In this document: positions 35,325 through 43,206 of the stretch, piece after piece
Position numbering within the stretch: position 1 is the stretch's first letter
Layout: each line of letters begins with the position of its first letter
Assembly (NCBI RefSeq): GCF_000145275.1
Contig: NC_014393.1
Coordinates: 2,852,001-2,916,000, forward strand
Reading direction: 5' to 3'
From: Clostridium cellulovorans 743B
Lineage (GTDB): Bacteria; Bacillota; Clostridia; Clostridiales; Clostridiaceae
DNA: 64,000 nucleotides
Program-made: the position numbers and the translations under genes
Notes under the pieces: generated by a model
What the model saw: only the letters and a program-made list of their open reading frames with translations
Database searches by the model: none
What the model was told of the DNA's origin: nothing

Positions 35325-36483
35325 CCCCTTTCACATCATTTACAACATCAGTATCTAATCTTCTTATAGGCTTATCTCCACCTGCAATTGGACTTAAATT
35401 CATAACCTCTCTCCATTCATTTGGTAGTAAAGCTCCTCTATCAACCATTTGTACTAAATTAAGCTTTGTTGCCATGCTTGCATATTGCAGACTGTTGGCT
35501 TCAAATATTATTGAATTACCAAAGCCTCGTTCTTTTCTGCTAAATATCTTTCTTGTAAACTCTCCACTTAATTGCTTTGATAGTGGCTCTATTTCTGATT
35601 CAAAATAAGAGTTCCATTCATCCTCTGTAAATCTACTTTGTATAATCTTTTCATTGGTATTAAAAAAGCTATATATCCTAACAACGCTTCTATCCATTTG
35701 AGCTGCGTTAGGTATATAGCTTTCATTTTTTATTTGTTCTAAATCATATTTAGGATCTGTTGCTGCAACCCCTTTTCCTTTACTAATACTTAAAAAGGTA
35801 TCAACAAACTTTTCAACTTCCTTGTCCCTGTCTTCTGGTCTTATAACGCTTTTAAACTTCATAAGCCATTTTATAACCATTGAACTTTTAATAGCTTTTA
35901 CAATTCCTTGGTCTGTGGTATTTACAACTTCCATGAGATTCTTTAAAGTTTCCTGTGGAGCATCGCCAAAGAAATCACTTTCATTAAAGTCCCTTCTTAA
36001 ATGAATGATGTCCTCATATGGTACTGTCATTCTTTTGCCTGTTACAAAGGTAAACTTTAAAAATAAATCCCCTGACTTTCCTTCTATAGCTTCCACTGAT
36101 GTGGCAGGAATGGGATATACTTGGCTGGCATAACCAAAGTCATCACGTTTTATATAGATAAAAGCATTATGATTTAACATTAGCTGAGTTGTAACTTTTT
36201 CAAGCATCATCTGCATTGTCATAAAAGGGTTTGGCTCTTCTAATAAAAATCGAATATATGGCTGAGGATTTACCTTTAATGTATTATTAAACCTTAGGAT
36301 ATGTTTAGGATTTAATTTACCAATGGCTTGTGCCTTTGGTCTTATGGCTGATCTAATGATGTCACTTTTATATAAATTGCCATCCCAACCATAAAAGCCA
36401 TTTCCATAGTCGGTTATCATTTCGAATCTGTTTGTGCTTTGTGGAGAGCTTTTATTCCCAAAGATATTTTGAAATAATCCCAT
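35281..36483 (-). CDS. Portal protein (HK97 family)
   Basis: About 400 aa from ATG 36483, preceded by AAGGGGGTG (the frame opens at GTG 36492). Signatures: DIIRSAIRPKAQAIGKLNPK, MLNHNAFIYIKRD, IHLRRDFNESDFFG, RFTEDEWNSYFESEIEPL and LPNEWREVMNL. It forms the dodecameric DNA channel. The C-terminal tail (VNDVKGGDENSGKGDEAVNN) overlaps the protease gene in another frame. Confidence 0.92.
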   Translation of the reverse strand: MGLFQNIFGNKSSPQSTNRFEMITDYGNGFYGWDGNLYKSDIIRSAIRPKAQAIGKLNPKHILRFNNTLKVNPQPYIRFLLEEPNPFMTMQMMLEKVTTQLMLNHNAFIYIKRDDFGYASQVYPIPATSVEAIEGKSGDLFLKFTFVTGKRMTVPYEDIIHLRRDFNESDFFGDAPQETLKNLMEVVNTTDQGIVKAIKSSMVIKWLMKFKSVIRPEDRDKEVEKFVDTFLSISKGKGVAATDPKYDLEQIKNESYIPNAAQMDRSVVRIYSFFNTNEKIIQSRFTEDEWNSYFESEIEPLSKQLSGEFTRKIFSRKERGFGNSIIFEANSLQYASMATKLNLVQMVDRGALLPNEWREVMNLSPIAGGDKPIRRLDTDVVNDVKGGDENSGKGDEAVNN

Positions 36484-36498
36484 AAGCTTCACCCCCTT

Positions 36499-38157
36499 CT
36501 AAATCATATTTTCATACTCAATCATTTTATCTTTGAGAACTACATAACCAATAATTAAAGATACTGCTCCATCAATTCTTTTCCTATTATCCATGCCCTT
36601 TATCGGCTGAATATTAGCGTTAATATCGGTTTTTATTTCTGTATTAGACAGACACCATTTATCAATTGGATTATTGTTATATATGACTTTATGTGCACAC
36701 AAATCGGCTCTCAATTCTTTCATTGGAGCTGATAAAGTATATACACCTTGCCTAACCTTAATCATAGTTTCTTTTCCAAACTCATCTTCGTAAGCTTTTA
36801 ATAAACTATCGTCAACATGCCAAGGATCATAGCCAATCCAAGGAATATAAATATCAAAAACATCTCTAATCTCTTTAAACCATTCGAGGATATGATACTT
36901 ATTAACTTTGTTACCTTCACAAATTCTTAGTAACCCTTGCTTTTCCCAAAGTCTATAAGGAACACTATCATCTTCTTTGTTGTCCTCTTCTTGATTTAGC
37001 TTTTCCTCTGGGATAAAGTACATTGATAGAATATAAATATTTTCATCCTCTGGTCTCATACAAATTACTTTTGCTGAAGCTAAGTCCGTTGTCTCTGCCA
37101 AGTCAAAAGCACCGATACCATAACGGAAGCCCATTTTTTTAATATCAAATTTACTTTCGTTATTAAGCTCTTCCCATCTAAGCCATGCACTAGAAGAATT
37201 TTCTTTCATGTTGAAATCCTTAACCATTACCGTAGCTTTAAAAGCTGGGTCTGATTTAGCTTTATTTACGCAATCCCTTAGAAACTCAAACTTTTTAATC
37301 GTCCCTAGTCCTGGGTTTGCTTTTATCCAACACTCTTCTTTGTCCCATTCGTCTCTATCATCAAGTTCATATATAAAAGCTAAGAATCTATCATCTTTCA
37401 CTTTCCCATCTAGCACATTGCAAGCATATTCATATTGAGCATCAAAGATAGAGTTTCGTACAAAGCCATTAGTTGTAATACAATCTAATAAAGGCTGTCT
37501 TCTAGATGACATTGATTGTTTCATTAAATCATAAATATCTCTATTTTTTATTGCTGCTAATTCATCTATAGTGACCATATGAGAGTTTAGTCCATCAAGT
37601 CCATTTGAGTTTGAAGCCAAAGCTTGGATAGTTCCGAAGTTACTGGCAAAATAAATATCTGACTTTCTTTTCTTAAGATGTTTGTTTAATAAAGGTGATT
37701 GTTGCACCATTTTATAGCACTCATTAAAACCTTTTTTAGATTGATCTAATTTTGTAGCTATAATGTAACACTCTGGCGAACCTTCACCATCACCAACAAG
37801 CATATATAATTCGTCTGCTGCTAGTTCGGTGGTTTTACCATTCTTACGACCTCTAATATCTAAAACTTCTTGATATTGTCTAAGTCTTGTTTGTTCATCG
37901 ACAAAACCAAAAACAGCTTGATGTTTTGCTTTCTGAAATAACTGTAGTTCTAAACTTGCTCCTAATTCTCCTTGAGCTTGTTTACAAAAGGTTTCTATAA
38001 ATTCAATTGGTCTATTGCCAAGTTCTTCATCAAAAACCCAATTATCCTTGGGATTATAAAGCCTATCCACTAACATAGTGTAAACTTGAATAATTCTTTT
38101 ACAAGCAACAATATCGCCAGAAATAATTTTGTTATAGTATTCTTCTATGTAGGTCAT
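36499..38157 (-). CDS. Terminase large subunit
   Basis: 552 aa. ATPase/nuclease motor for DNA packaging. ATPase region: LDIRGRKNGKTTELAADEL (Walker A-like), MVTIDELAAIKNRDIYDLM (Walker B), and the coupling CITTNGF. Nuclease region: GIGAFDLAETTDLASAKV, GYDPWH and KRIDGAVSLIIGY. It belongs to the YmfN/Terminase_1 group. It overlaps the small subunit gene by 4 bases. Confidence 0.93.
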   Translation of the reverse strand: MTYIEEYYNKIISGDIVACKRIIQVYTMLVDRLYNPKDNWVFDEELGNRPIEFIETFCKQAQGELGASLELQLFQKAKHQAVFGFVDEQTRLRQYQEVLDIRGRKNGKTTELAADELYMLVGDGEGSPECYIIATKLDQSKKGFNECYKMVQQSPLLNKHLKKRKSDIYFASNFGTIQALASNSNGLDGLNSHMVTIDELAAIKNRDIYDLMKQSMSSRRQPLLDCITTNGFVRNSIFDAQYEYACNVLDGKVKDDRFLAFIYELDDRDEWDKEECWIKANPGLGTIKKFEFLRDCVNKAKSDPAFKATVMVKDFNMKENSSSAWLRWEELNNESKFDIKKMGFRYGIGAFDLAETTDLASAKVICMRPEDENIYILSMYFIPEEKLNQEEDNKEDDSVPYRLWEKQGLLRICEGNKVNKYHILEWFKEIRDVFDIYIPWIGYDPWHVDDSLLKAYEDEFGKETMIKVRQGVYTLSAPMKELRADLCAHKVIYNNNPIDKWCLSNTEIKTDINANIQPIKGMDNRKRIDGAVSLIIGYVVLKDKMIEYENMI

Positions 38158-38525
38158 TTGTTTAATTTTCCTTTTTTAATAAAGTCCATCAGCTGATCTG
38201 CTTCCTCTTTCTTTATTTCTGGTGGAAGTAAATCGATAAGCTGCTTCATTACTCCAGAATATCTCTGCATGAAGCTTGTATATATTTTTACCTCTGGTCT
38301 TTCACGATTGAAACTTTGTTCTCCTTGCTCAAATAATTCTGTAAGTCCCTTTTTAATTAAATCGGATCTTAATTCTTCCAAGGATATTTTCATAAATGCA
38401 GCTTCATTGATAAGTCCTTCTAAAACCTTGGCTTTATCTTTTTCAAAATCCTTATATAACTTTTTAACTCTGTTTGTTTCCTGCTTAATTTTCTTTTCTC
38501 TTTCTAATTGTTCGGAAATACTCAA
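38154..38525 (-). CDS. Terminase small subunit (P27-like)
   Basis: About 123 aa. A TTG at 38525 with AGGAGGGGGG upstream gives a better start than the TTG at 38549. Highly charged helical protein; SEQLEREKKIKQETNRVKKL and YTSFMQRYSGVMKQLIDLLP fit P27-type small subunits. It recognises the pac or cos site and recruits the large subunit encoded next. Confidence 0.78.
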   Translation of the reverse strand: MSISEQLEREKKIKQETNRVKKLYKDFEKDKAKVLEGLINEAAFMKISLEELRSDLIKKGLTELFEQGEQSFNRERPEVKIYTSFMQRYSGVMKQLIDLLPPEIKKEEADQLMDFIKKGKLNK

Positions 38526-38614
38526 AAATATACCCCCCTCCTTTTTCAAAATTTCCTGCGGAGGAAAATTGTTGTCCCCCCATCGGTACCCTGTCAGCCA
38601 TCCCTAGCCTTATT

Positions 38615-38953
38615 TTAAGGGGGGAGTGCTGGAACTAATTGACCATCATCATTAAACCTATAATCTTCTTTAACTGGTGAAGATTTATTTTTAATCTTAT
38701 CTTTGAAATGTCCTTCCTCTCTATCGTGACACCTTTTACAATCAAAGGTTAAGTGTTTATGATTAAGTGCTATCTCTGGATCATTTATATTCTCTGGTGT
38801 TAATAGTATCTTGTGATGAACTATGTAACCTAACTCTTGCTTACATACCTCACACATGCCACCATCAATTGCTCTTCTTTCATTGATATATGAAGCTCTA
38901 CAATTAATCCATCCTTTGCTTTTATAAAACTTCTTTGCCCATTCCTTAGCCAT
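38615..38953 (-). CDS. Phage HNH endonuclease
   Basis: 112 aa. CEVCKQELGYIVHHKILLTPE, NHKHLTFDCKRCHDREEGH: two CxxC zinc pairs around an H-N-H core, the standard small HNH encoded beside terminase genes in HK97-like phages, where it is often needed for DNA packaging and cleavage. Position just upstream of the small terminase gene matches cos-type packaging phages. Confidence 0.88.
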   Translation of the reverse strand: MAKEWAKKFYKSKGWINCRASYINERRAIDGGMCEVCKQELGYIVHHKILLTPENINDPEIALNHKHLTFDCKRCHDREEGHFKDKIKNKSSPVKEDYRFNDDGQLVPALPP

Positions 38954-38970
38954 TGTTGTCTAAATCAAAA

Positions 38971-39285
38971 TCAGTTATTCTCATGAAAATATTCATATGC
39001 ATACTGTTCTATTTCTCCACTATTCGTTATTTCACAATCATCTTCATCATATAATTTATAAGTTTGTTGGACATTCCCAATTGTAGCTTCACCATCTAAT
39101 CCTAACAAAATTGTATACATAGCATCTGTTATAACTGTATTTATGATACTTTCCATTTGCTCTGTGTTCAAGCCAAGACTCTCTATCTTTAATCCAACTT
39201 CAGTATTTTTAAGATTGTTAAAATACTGTTTAAGCATGTCATTTTTTTCTGTATAAAATAATTCAACAAATTCCTTAGCATTCAT
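38971..39285 (-). CDS. Hypothetical phage protein, 104 aa
   Basis: Starts at ATG 39285 behind AGGTGG (frame opens at 39297). Acidic C-terminus LYDEDDCEITNSGEIEQYAY. MNAKEFVELFYTEKNDMLKQ and IESLGLNTEQMESIINTVIT suggest a small helical protein. No family recognised; it sits 17 bases ahead of the HNH gene and is probably co-transcribed. Confidence 0.6.
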   Translation of the reverse strand: MNAKEFVELFYTEKNDMLKQYFNNLKNTEVGLKIESLGLNTEQMESIINTVITDAMYTILLGLDGEATIGNVQQTYKLYDEDDCEITNSGEIEQYAYEYFHENN

Positions 39286-39415
39286 AATTTGCACCACCTA
39301 ATACATAATTTTTAATTACCCCTATTTTACTATTATTTATTAGTTATAGTCCATCTAACACTTCTGATAGCGTAATTTTTAAAAATCATACACTGGCTCT
39401 ATATTTATAAGCATT

Positions 39416-39604
39416 TTATATCTCCTCTCTAATCTTCATTGCCAACATTTTATCTTCATAATATTTTTTAATCCTATCTTTCAAACCATCATCAATTAAT
39501 ATCCTCTCCTCTGTAGCTTCATCAAATAAAACTACATTATGGTTTCTATCGTCAATTCTTCTAATGACCTCTTTGATAAAAGACACATTCTCTATAAGTG
39601 CCAA
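39416..39604 (-). CDS. Small hypothetical phage protein, about 62 aa
   Basis: The frame opens at ATG 39619, but GGGGGG seven bases before TTG 39604 suggests translation begins there (ALIENVSFIKEVIRRIDDRN). Charged; ends YYEDKMLAMKIREEI. Unknown function, in the late-gene series between the recombinase and the HNH module. Confidence 0.5.
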   Translation of the reverse strand: MALIENVSFIKEVIRRIDDRNHNVVLFDEATEERILIDDGLKDRIKKYYEDKMLAMKIREEI

Positions 39605-39813
39605 AAATAATCCCCCCATTTTTTATAAAATTCTTATGTAAACAAATGAAAACAAACTCTTTAATGTTCGTGTTTTTTGATTTGAATGTTTTATTATATA
39701 GGAGAATCACACATTCATTTTTAAGTTTGTCTACATCTATATGTCTTAAATTTCTTACCTCTAATGTTAATAAGGTAATTTTTTAAACATTCATAGAGAT
39801 AAAAAAAGAAATA

Positions 39814-40416
39814 TCACCTCACAAAGTCATTTAAAGACTTACTGTACTGATGATATTTCTCTCTATCTAAACCTATATATCGTTTTGTTTCTTCAATGTT
39901 TCTATGCCCTAAAAGCTCTTTGACAGCAACTATATCTTTGTCATTATCATTGTATATCTTATAAGCATAGGTTTTCCTCATGCTATGAGCACTTATATCA
40001 TATAAGCCAAAATACTCTCCTGCTTCTTTTAAGATGTTGCTAACAGCTTGGACTCCTATGTGTTTATTAACTCCCTTTCGTGATTTAAACACATACTCAT
40101 AGTCCTTTCTATCTTTTGTATATTCTTTTAGCAATTTAGCTACCTTTGGTATAATCTCAACAGTTCTAGGCTTTCTATTCCGTTCCCTTATGTTTTTAGA
40201 GTTTTTCTTTTTACCTTCTAAAATAGTGAACTCATTTTTTCTTAAGGCTTCCCTTATGTCTCTTACTTTTAAGGTCACTAAATCACCAGCTCTGTATCCA
40301 GTGGTTACACCTAGAACAAATAAAACATAATCTCTTTCATTTTTGTATTTTAGGTAGTCCTGAATATCTAATACATTTTGTGTCATTATTATTGGTTTTG
40401 CTGGTCTTTTTTTCAC
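39814..40416 (-). CDS. Stand-alone tyrosine recombinase catalytic domain
   Basis: 200 aa, catalytic domain only. Arg in GVTTGYRAGDLVTLKVRD, HSMRKTYAYKIY (HxxR), LLGHRNIEETKRYIGL and the final tyrosine. It lacks the arm- and core-binding domains of the phage integrase at 47577. Clostridial siphophages often carry such a gene just before the packaging module; its role (dimer resolution, transcription control or genome inversion) is not established. A fragment of a homologue persists in element A. Confidence 0.85.
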   Translation of the reverse strand: MKKRPAKPIIMTQNVLDIQDYLKYKNERDYVLFVLGVTTGYRAGDLVTLKVRDIREALRKNEFTILEGKKKNSKNIRERNRKPRTVEIIPKVAKLLKEYTKDRKDYEYVFKSRKGVNKHIGVQAVSNILKEAGEYFGLYDISAHSMRKTYAYKIYNDNDKDIVAVKELLGHRNIEETKRYIGLDREKYHQYSKSLNDFVR

Positions 40417-40522
40417 ATATAATCACCACTTTATTATATACTCATATTTAAATTGCACTGTTAAAGTACCCATCAATAAAATAAAAGTTTTAGAAAACAA
40501 ATAAAAATAATTGTCAACCATT

Positions 40523-40557
40523 ATATTTGCTTAAAAAAATCGATTTTATGCAAATAT
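40523..40557. promoter_or_regulatory. 35-bp imperfect palindrome between divergent genes
   Basis: ATATTTGC (40523-40530) and GCAAATAT (40550-40557), with inner TAAAA/TTTTA also inverted. It lies between the leftward recombinase and the rightward small membrane gene; an operator or hairpin. Confidence 0.5.
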
Positions 40558-40599
40558 CAAAGGATTCCTCTCAAATAATACCCATTAAGCTTATTTTTA

Positions 40600-40628
40600 T
40601 TGCATTTTAAACTATTTGCTGATATACT
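40600..40628 (+). promoter_or_regulatory. Promoter of the 76-aa membrane protein
   Basis: TTGCAT (40600-40605), 17-bp spacer, TATACT (40623-40628), 33 bases before ATG 40662 with a GGAGG ribosome site between. Rightward, against phage late transcription. Confidence 0.6.
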
Positions 40629-40661
40629 TTAATAAAAGCTTAAATATGGAGGATTTTTATC

Positions 40662-40892
40662 ATGAAATTCATGCTATCTAATTTAAGCTTAATACCTACT
40701 ATTGAATTTATTATAATATTAATATTTCTTTTTGTAATTCTAATTATAGTTATGCTTTTATTCATATTTATATTTTTACTTATTTCTTTTCACATCATAA
40801 AAGCACTTAAACAAAATAATACTTATAAAAAGAAATTCAAAAAGCTTAGAAAAATTTTTTTTAATTTCTTTAGAAATTCAAAGAAAAAATAG
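40662..40892 (+). CDS. Small membrane protein with basic tail, 76 aa
   Basis: GGAGG precedes the ATG. Residues about 14-45 form a very hydrophobic stretch (IEFIIILIFLFVILIIVMLL and onward, one long or two short segments), then a strongly basic tail (KKKFKKLRKIF...RNSKKK). It has its own promoter and terminator and runs opposite to the late operon, so it is a lysogenic-conversion type gene. A toxin-like or superinfection-exclusion role fits the shape but is inference. Confidence 0.65.
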   Translation: MKFMLSNLSLIPTIEFIIILIFLFVILIIVMLLFIFIFLLISFHIIKALKQNNTYKKKFKKLRKIFFNFFRNSKKK

Positions 40893-40900
40893 TAGTATTA

Positions 40901-41008
40901 AGCTGCCTTGAGGACTTAAGTCCTCCCTAGGCAGCTATAGAAAATAAATAAATACTTTTTTTCAAGATATAAAGACATCAAGTATCAGATGTCCTTATAT
41001 CTTTTTTT
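40901..41008 (+). terminator. Tandem hairpins ending the 76-aa gene; gene-free to 41210
   Basis: A nested palindrome (AGCTGCCT...AGGCAGCT, 40901-40936, with inner GAGGACTTAAGTCCTC) is followed by a terminator: GATATAAAGACATC (40966-40979) with GATGTCCTTATATC (40988-41001), one mismatch, then seven T. From there to 41210 I see no gene, only the promoter-like and inverted repeats ahead of the next small ORF. Confidence 0.8.
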
Positions 41009-41210
41009 ACTATGTATTTTAATAACATTTTCCATACTATACAACCTTTATCTCTAACTTGCAAAATTGTCCGTTATCATTTTACTATTCAAAATCACTT
41101 TATCTTCCATACCTATACATATGTTTCTATTAATAAGCTAAATGTAGTCACTATATTTCTACTACATAGTTATGTTATAATACTTAAGTTATAACATAAT
41201 CCGTAGATGG

Positions 41211-41453
41211 ATGGCTACGGAGGTTTTGAACGTTTTATCCTCCTTTGGACTATTGGTGATATTTCATCATAGTTGGGAGGTGGTATTGGATATGATAGAG
41301 TTAATTATAAAAAGCATTGTTACTGTCTATATTGTTAGGCTAGTTTTAACACACAACCTTTTTGTTAATTACATAAAAATTTCAATTAGATTTATTGGTC
41401 TTAACATCGAAATTAAAAGCAAAGAAAAAAGTGCCCCATCCGACAAAGATTAG
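41211..41453 (+). CDS. Small hydrophobic protein, start uncertain (53-80 aa)
   Basis: An 80-codon frame. The 5' ATG (41211) lies in a hairpin (CCGTAG 41201-41206 / CTACGG 41215-41220) and has no ribosome site. GGGAGGTGG precedes an in-frame ATG at 41292, giving 53 aa: MIELIIKSIVTVYIVRLVLT, then a charged tail ending SAPSDKD. Upstream, a TATAAT lies within a perfect inverted repeat (41170-41180/41189-41199). A single transmembrane peptide with a structured leader and its own terminator resembles type I toxin genes, but no antisense RNA promoter is proven. Confidence 0.5.
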   Translation: MATEVLNVLSSFGLLVIFHHSWEVVLDMIELIIKSIVTVYIVRLVLTHNLFVNYIKISIRFIGLNIEIKSKEKSAPSDKD

Positions 41454-41522
41454 CACTTATTTCTGAAATTAATTATTTAATTTATCCAATAGCCCTAAAA
41501 CAAAATAAATGTTCTAAGGATT

Positions 41523-41550
41523 GCTTAGTGTTACCAGCACTAAGCTTTTC
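41523..41550 (+). terminator. Terminator of the small hydrophobic gene
   Basis: GCTTAGTG (41523-41530) pairs with CACTAAGC (41538-41545), then TTTTCTT. Confidence 0.75.
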
Positions 41551-41635
41551 TTATCTTTATTATATCAAATTTTCAATAAAAATAAACCATCTAGCTCTAT
41601 TTTTAGAAAATAAATATTTAGTTATACATAATAAT

Positions 41636-42391
41636 CTAATAGTTATATATGATTAATTCCTTATACTTTCCCCTAGCCTTTTGCTCCTTAGATACAGTAT
41701 AATTTACTTCCAACTCCCTTATATTAAAATCCTTATACCATTCTCTAACCTTCTCATGGTCATTAATAGTTAATAAAAATTTTCCATTAAGCTTTGACAG
41801 CTTATCTCTTAAAAGTAAATGCTCTTTTTCTCCAAACTCAAAACCATAGCCTGCTGTTTCAAAATATGGAGGATCACAAAAGAAAAAACTGTTTTCACTA
41901 TCATACTTATCAATGATCTTCTCGAAGGATAAGTTTTCAACATAAGTATTTCTTAGCCTTTCTTTTATAGCACTCAAGACTTCTTTGTGGAATATCTGTT
42001 GACTAGGTTGTCTTGTTGATCCATAGCCATAATTATTACCTCTTCCTGCAAAACTTTGAGTAATTAAATATAAAAACCTTACAGCTCTATTTATCTCTGT
42101 AAGGTTTTCTATAGTAACATTTTTATATTCCTCAAATATATCTCTGCCTGAGAATTCATATTCAAGCATTCTTTCTATTTCTGGAGCATGATATTTCATC
42201 ATCTTAAATAAGTTAATCAATTCTTTATCAATATCATTAATTACTTCAACCTTTGAAGGTTCCTTACCAAAATAAACCCATCCTGCACCAAAGAACAATT
42301 CAACGTAGCAAGTATGCTCTGGTATTATTTCAATAATGTTTTTTCTTAATCGTGACTTTCCGCCAAGCCTTGTTATTGGCGATTTTAACAT
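41636..42391 (-). CDS. DNA adenine methylase (Dam, D12 class)
   Basis: About 251 aa; ATG 42391 has GAGGG upstream, and the frame opens at 42418. Motif I ITRLGGKSRLRKNI and ELFFGAGWVYFGK bind SAM; catalytic DPPY is in FFFCDPPYFETAGYGF. It methylates adenine-N6, probably in a short palindrome, and may protect phage DNA from restriction. It lies after the late-regulator region with no restriction partner, so it is an orphan methylase. Confidence 0.9.
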   Translation of the reverse strand: MLKSPITRLGGKSRLRKNIIEIIPEHTCYVELFFGAGWVYFGKEPSKVEVINDIDKELINLFKMMKYHAPEIERMLEYEFSGRDIFEEYKNVTIENLTEINRAVRFLYLITQSFAGRGNNYGYGSTRQPSQQIFHKEVLSAIKERLRNTYVENLSFEKIIDKYDSENSFFFCDPPYFETAGYGFEFGEKEHLLLRDKLSKLNGKFLLTINDHEKVREWYKDFNIRELEVNYTVSKEQKARGKYKELIIYNY

Positions 42392-42457
42392 TTGTTTCAC
42401 ATCCCTCTGTTTTATCATTTGTTAGTTGATTTATAACCTAAATCAATATAAATAAAA

Positions 42458-42504
42458 AAGGCACTGAATTATTTAATTTCTTAAACAATTAGTACCTTAT
42501 TTAT
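42458..42504 (-). terminator. Terminator just downstream of the presumed late promoter
   Basis: Imperfect inverted repeat AAGGCACTGAATT / AATTAGTACCTT with six T leftward. It lies 20-60 bases past candidate TATAAT boxes (42521-42526 and 42530-42535). Confidence 0.55.
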
Positions 42505-42559
42505 CATGCTATTTTATTCCATTATATATATTATATTTATAAGTTCCTCATTTTTCAAC

Positions 42560-42617
42560 GAGATTTTCCCTGTTTTTTCCCGAGTTTTTCCTTAATTTTT
42601 CCCGATATTTTCTGGAC
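42560..42617 (-). promoter_or_regulatory. Five helically phased 11-bp repeats downstream of the ArpU gene
   Basis: Leftward: AGAAAATATC, GGGAAAAATTA, AGGAAAAACTC, GGGAAAAAACA, GGGAAAATCTC. Starts are 11 bases apart, i.e. one helical turn. They stand 25-80 bases before TATAAT-like boxes, so they are a plausible activator-binding array for late transcription. Confidence 0.65.
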
Positions 42618-42622
42618 TCTTT

Positions 42623-43000
42623 TTAGCAATATCTCAAAGCCACTGCAAATTTGTCTAATGACTTATTTACCACTGTGTAATATGTATTTTTCGTTATAGA
42701 ATATTCTTTTAAAATACCTTCTAAATCAAACTGCTCTTTTTCAGTAAAATACTTTCTTTCAATTATTGCTTTACTCCTGTTGTCTAATAAATCAAGAACC
42801 CCTTCAATCAGCATAATCTTATTATTAATTTCTTCGTTTTTAATTGCAATCTTCTCTACAACACTATTATTTAATGATTTACTTGTAACTATATCCCATC
42901 TAGTTGGTGTTCCTAATCCTGCTGCATTCTCTGCTAACAACCAATAAGGATAATTCCTTAAATCATTTTCAACTTTTCTTCTCGCTTCTCTTTGGGTCAT
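42623..43000 (-). CDS. ArpU-family late transcription regulator
   Basis: 125 aa. VENDLRNYPYWLLAENAAGL at the N-terminus and a C-terminal sigma-region-4-like helix-turn-helix (SKAIIERKYFTEKEQFDLEG, YSITKNTYYTVVNKSLDKFA) match ArpU/RinA-type phage regulators, which switch on late genes. The gene ends directly at the 11-bp repeat array, a likely target. It follows a 52-aa gene in the replication operon. Confidence 0.85.
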   Translation of the reverse strand: MTQREARRKVENDLRNYPYWLLAENAAGLGTPTRWDIVTSKSLNNSVVEKIAIKNEEINNKIMLIEGVLDLLDNRSKAIIERKYFTEKEQFDLEGILKEYSITKNTYYTVVNKSLDKFAVALRYC

Positions 43001-43018
43001 GGCTTACCCCCCTATACT

Positions 43019-43177
43019 TTATTCCCTTGCAATAACTAAGCAAGGATGTCCTTGTTTTCTGCAATGTTCATCATCATAGGCATAGCACTCATATATCTCT
43101 TCATTTTCCTCTATGCCAACATAATCTTCATCATTGAAATTCTCTAACAACTTTTTTATATGCTTCACTTTTAACAT
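43019..43177 (-). CDS. Small acidic protein, 52 aa
   Basis: AGGAG nine bases before ATG 43177. MLKVKHIKKLLENFNDEDYV, then an acidic centre (IEENEEIYECYAYDDEH) and HPCLVIARE. Three Cys residues. No family known. It sits between the DnaB-like helicase and ArpU genes and is clearly translated as part of that operon. Confidence 0.65.
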   Translation of the reverse strand: MLKVKHIKKLLENFNDEDYVGIEENEEIYECYAYDDEHCRKQGHPCLVIARE

Positions 43178-43206
43178 GTTCTTTTTCTCCTGAATATAAG
43201 TTTATT

